Assembly (NCBI GenBank): GCA_039933015.1
Contig: JBDTOX010000172.1
Location: 1 to 24,143, forward strand
Length of the DNA stretch: 24,143 nt
Direction: 5' to 3'
Source of the DNA: JBDTOX01 sp039933015
GTDB lineage: Bacteria; Pseudomonadota; Gammaproteobacteria; Burkholderiales; Methylophilaceae
Below, in pieces: positions 23,681 through 24,143 of this stretch (its first letter is position 1; each line of letters opens with the position of its first letter). Position numbers and translations under genes: made by a program. Under the pieces are notes generated by a model that made no database searches, was not told the origin of the DNA, and saw nothing but the letters and a program-made list of their open reading frames with translations.

Positions 23681-23690
23681 CCTGAAATCC

Positions 23691-23717
23691 GATGGCGGGC
23701 ATCTGCTGCCCGCTATC
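23691..23717 (+). terminator. Hairpin after secA (possible terminator without T-run)
   Basis: GATGGCGGGCA (23691-23701), loop TCTGC, TGCCCGCTATC (23707-23717): 11-bp stem with one G-U pair, 10 bases after the secA stop. No T-run follows, so it may protect the mRNA 3' end or act with Rho. Confidence 0.55.
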
Positions 23718-24011
23718 AATTCCTGGAGTTCTACCCGCACGACAAAACTCACTTAGTTCTTTTTTACTCTCGTTTTAGCCTTTCCCCCAAACTCAATTAA
23801 GCCATAGTGCCAGTCCTGGCATGTTGTCATGTGCCTGGCTCAATTCCTTGGCATAAGCCTGGAAAAACGCCCCTAATTCCGGAATTATTACCGCACGGCA
23901 TTGTTTGACGGTAGCGATTGTAATTTGCATCGTGGCGCATGCACACTTATCTATACCCTGAGCTACAGCACTGTTAAAATGCGGGTCTTACGTTTGCGGC
24001 TAACTGGATTT
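23718..24011. other. Intergenic region with palindromes before DUF1289 gene
   Basis: About 290 bp without a gene. It has TGCCAG-TC-CTGGCA (23808-23821), and a perfect 14-bp palindrome TAATTCCGGAATTA (23874-23887). TTAAAAT near 23972 could be a -10 element for the next gene. Nothing coding is supported. Confidence 0.5.
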
Positions 24012-24143
24012 ATGGATACTACCAATCTCACTTCCGAACCTATTCAATCGCCTTGCGTAGGCGTGTGCACCATGAGCGAAAGTACGGGATTTTGCCAAGG
24101 CTGCTACCGTACCATTGAAGAAATACGCCAGTGGGGAGATATG
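24012..24143 (+). CDS. DUF1289 family protein (partial, cut by right edge)
   Basis: 44 codons from ATG 24012 to the window end: the segment SPCVGVCTMSESTGFCQGC followed by YRTIEEIRQWGD is the hallmark of DUF1289, small proteins with a CxGxC...CxGC cysteine cluster (probably metal binding) and a Trp after a short helix. The biochemical role is unknown. The open frame continues beyond the window. No clear ribosome site: the bases before ATG (TAACTGGATTT) have only GGA. Confidence 0.85.
   Translation, partial: MDTTNLTSEPIQSPCVGVCTMSESTGFCQGCYRTIEEIRQWGDM

Noticed and set aside
1..24143. CRISPR array, insertion sequence, prophage, tRNA or rRNA
   Set aside because: I saw no regularly spaced repeats, transposase or integrase motifs, and no tRNA-like or rRNA-like stretches.

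Overview
The window looks like a piece of chromosome from a chemolithoautotrophic betaproteobacterium, probably in or near the Nitrosomonadales (Gallionellaceae/Sulfuricellaceae type). This is an inference from gene content. Supporting features are a form IA RuBisCO with CbbQ/CbbO activase, a CbbR regulator, a stand-alone second IF-1, the dciA / M23 peptidase / secA neighbourhood, and a DUF1289 protein. I saw no rRNA, tRNA, CRISPR array, insertion sequence or phage gene.

Layout. 1-2579 (minus) is the bulk of a fused MrpA-MrpB Na+/H+ antiporter subunit cut by the left edge. 2691-3262 is a scar: the 5' part of a KefB-type antiporter gene joined to an antisense 138-bp island of glycogen phosphorylase. 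3319-5620 holds an unrecognised small protein, a DUF21 membrane protein and a secreted beta-barrel-like protein. 5862-12519 is the carbon-fixation block: cbbR divergent from cbbL-cbbS, a strong terminator, cbbQ-cbbO, a structured intergenic stretch and a 98-residue protein of unknown function. 12759-15203 is a run of plus-strand housekeeping genes: purC, a DUF1232 membrane protein, beta-carbonic anhydrase and inorganic pyrophosphatase, ending in a very strong hairpin terminator. 15296-17248 (minus) is a Cache-domain chemoreceptor. 17651-17914 is infA-type IF-1. 17949-19561 (minus) is a two-gene ABC-2 exporter. 19821-23680 is dciA (minus), a wrecked M23 peptidase gene, and intact secA. The right edge cuts a DUF1289 gene.

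How the genes work together. CbbR probably controls cbbLS from the 170-bp divergent region, which carries several dyads. CbbQ (AAA+ ATPase) and CbbO (VWA protein) together remove inhibitory sugar phosphates from RuBisCO. The nearby carbonic anhydrase interconverts CO2 and bicarbonate and could support the same pathway. No carboxysome shell genes are present, as expected for the CbbQ/CbbO-linked type of form IA enzyme.

I did not find a clearly new multi-gene system. The best leads are the kefB/glgP scar, the multiply broken M23 gene beside essential secA, the inverted repeats in the cbbL leader, the structured stretch and unknown protein after cbbO, and an apparent CTG start that overlaps the purC stop.
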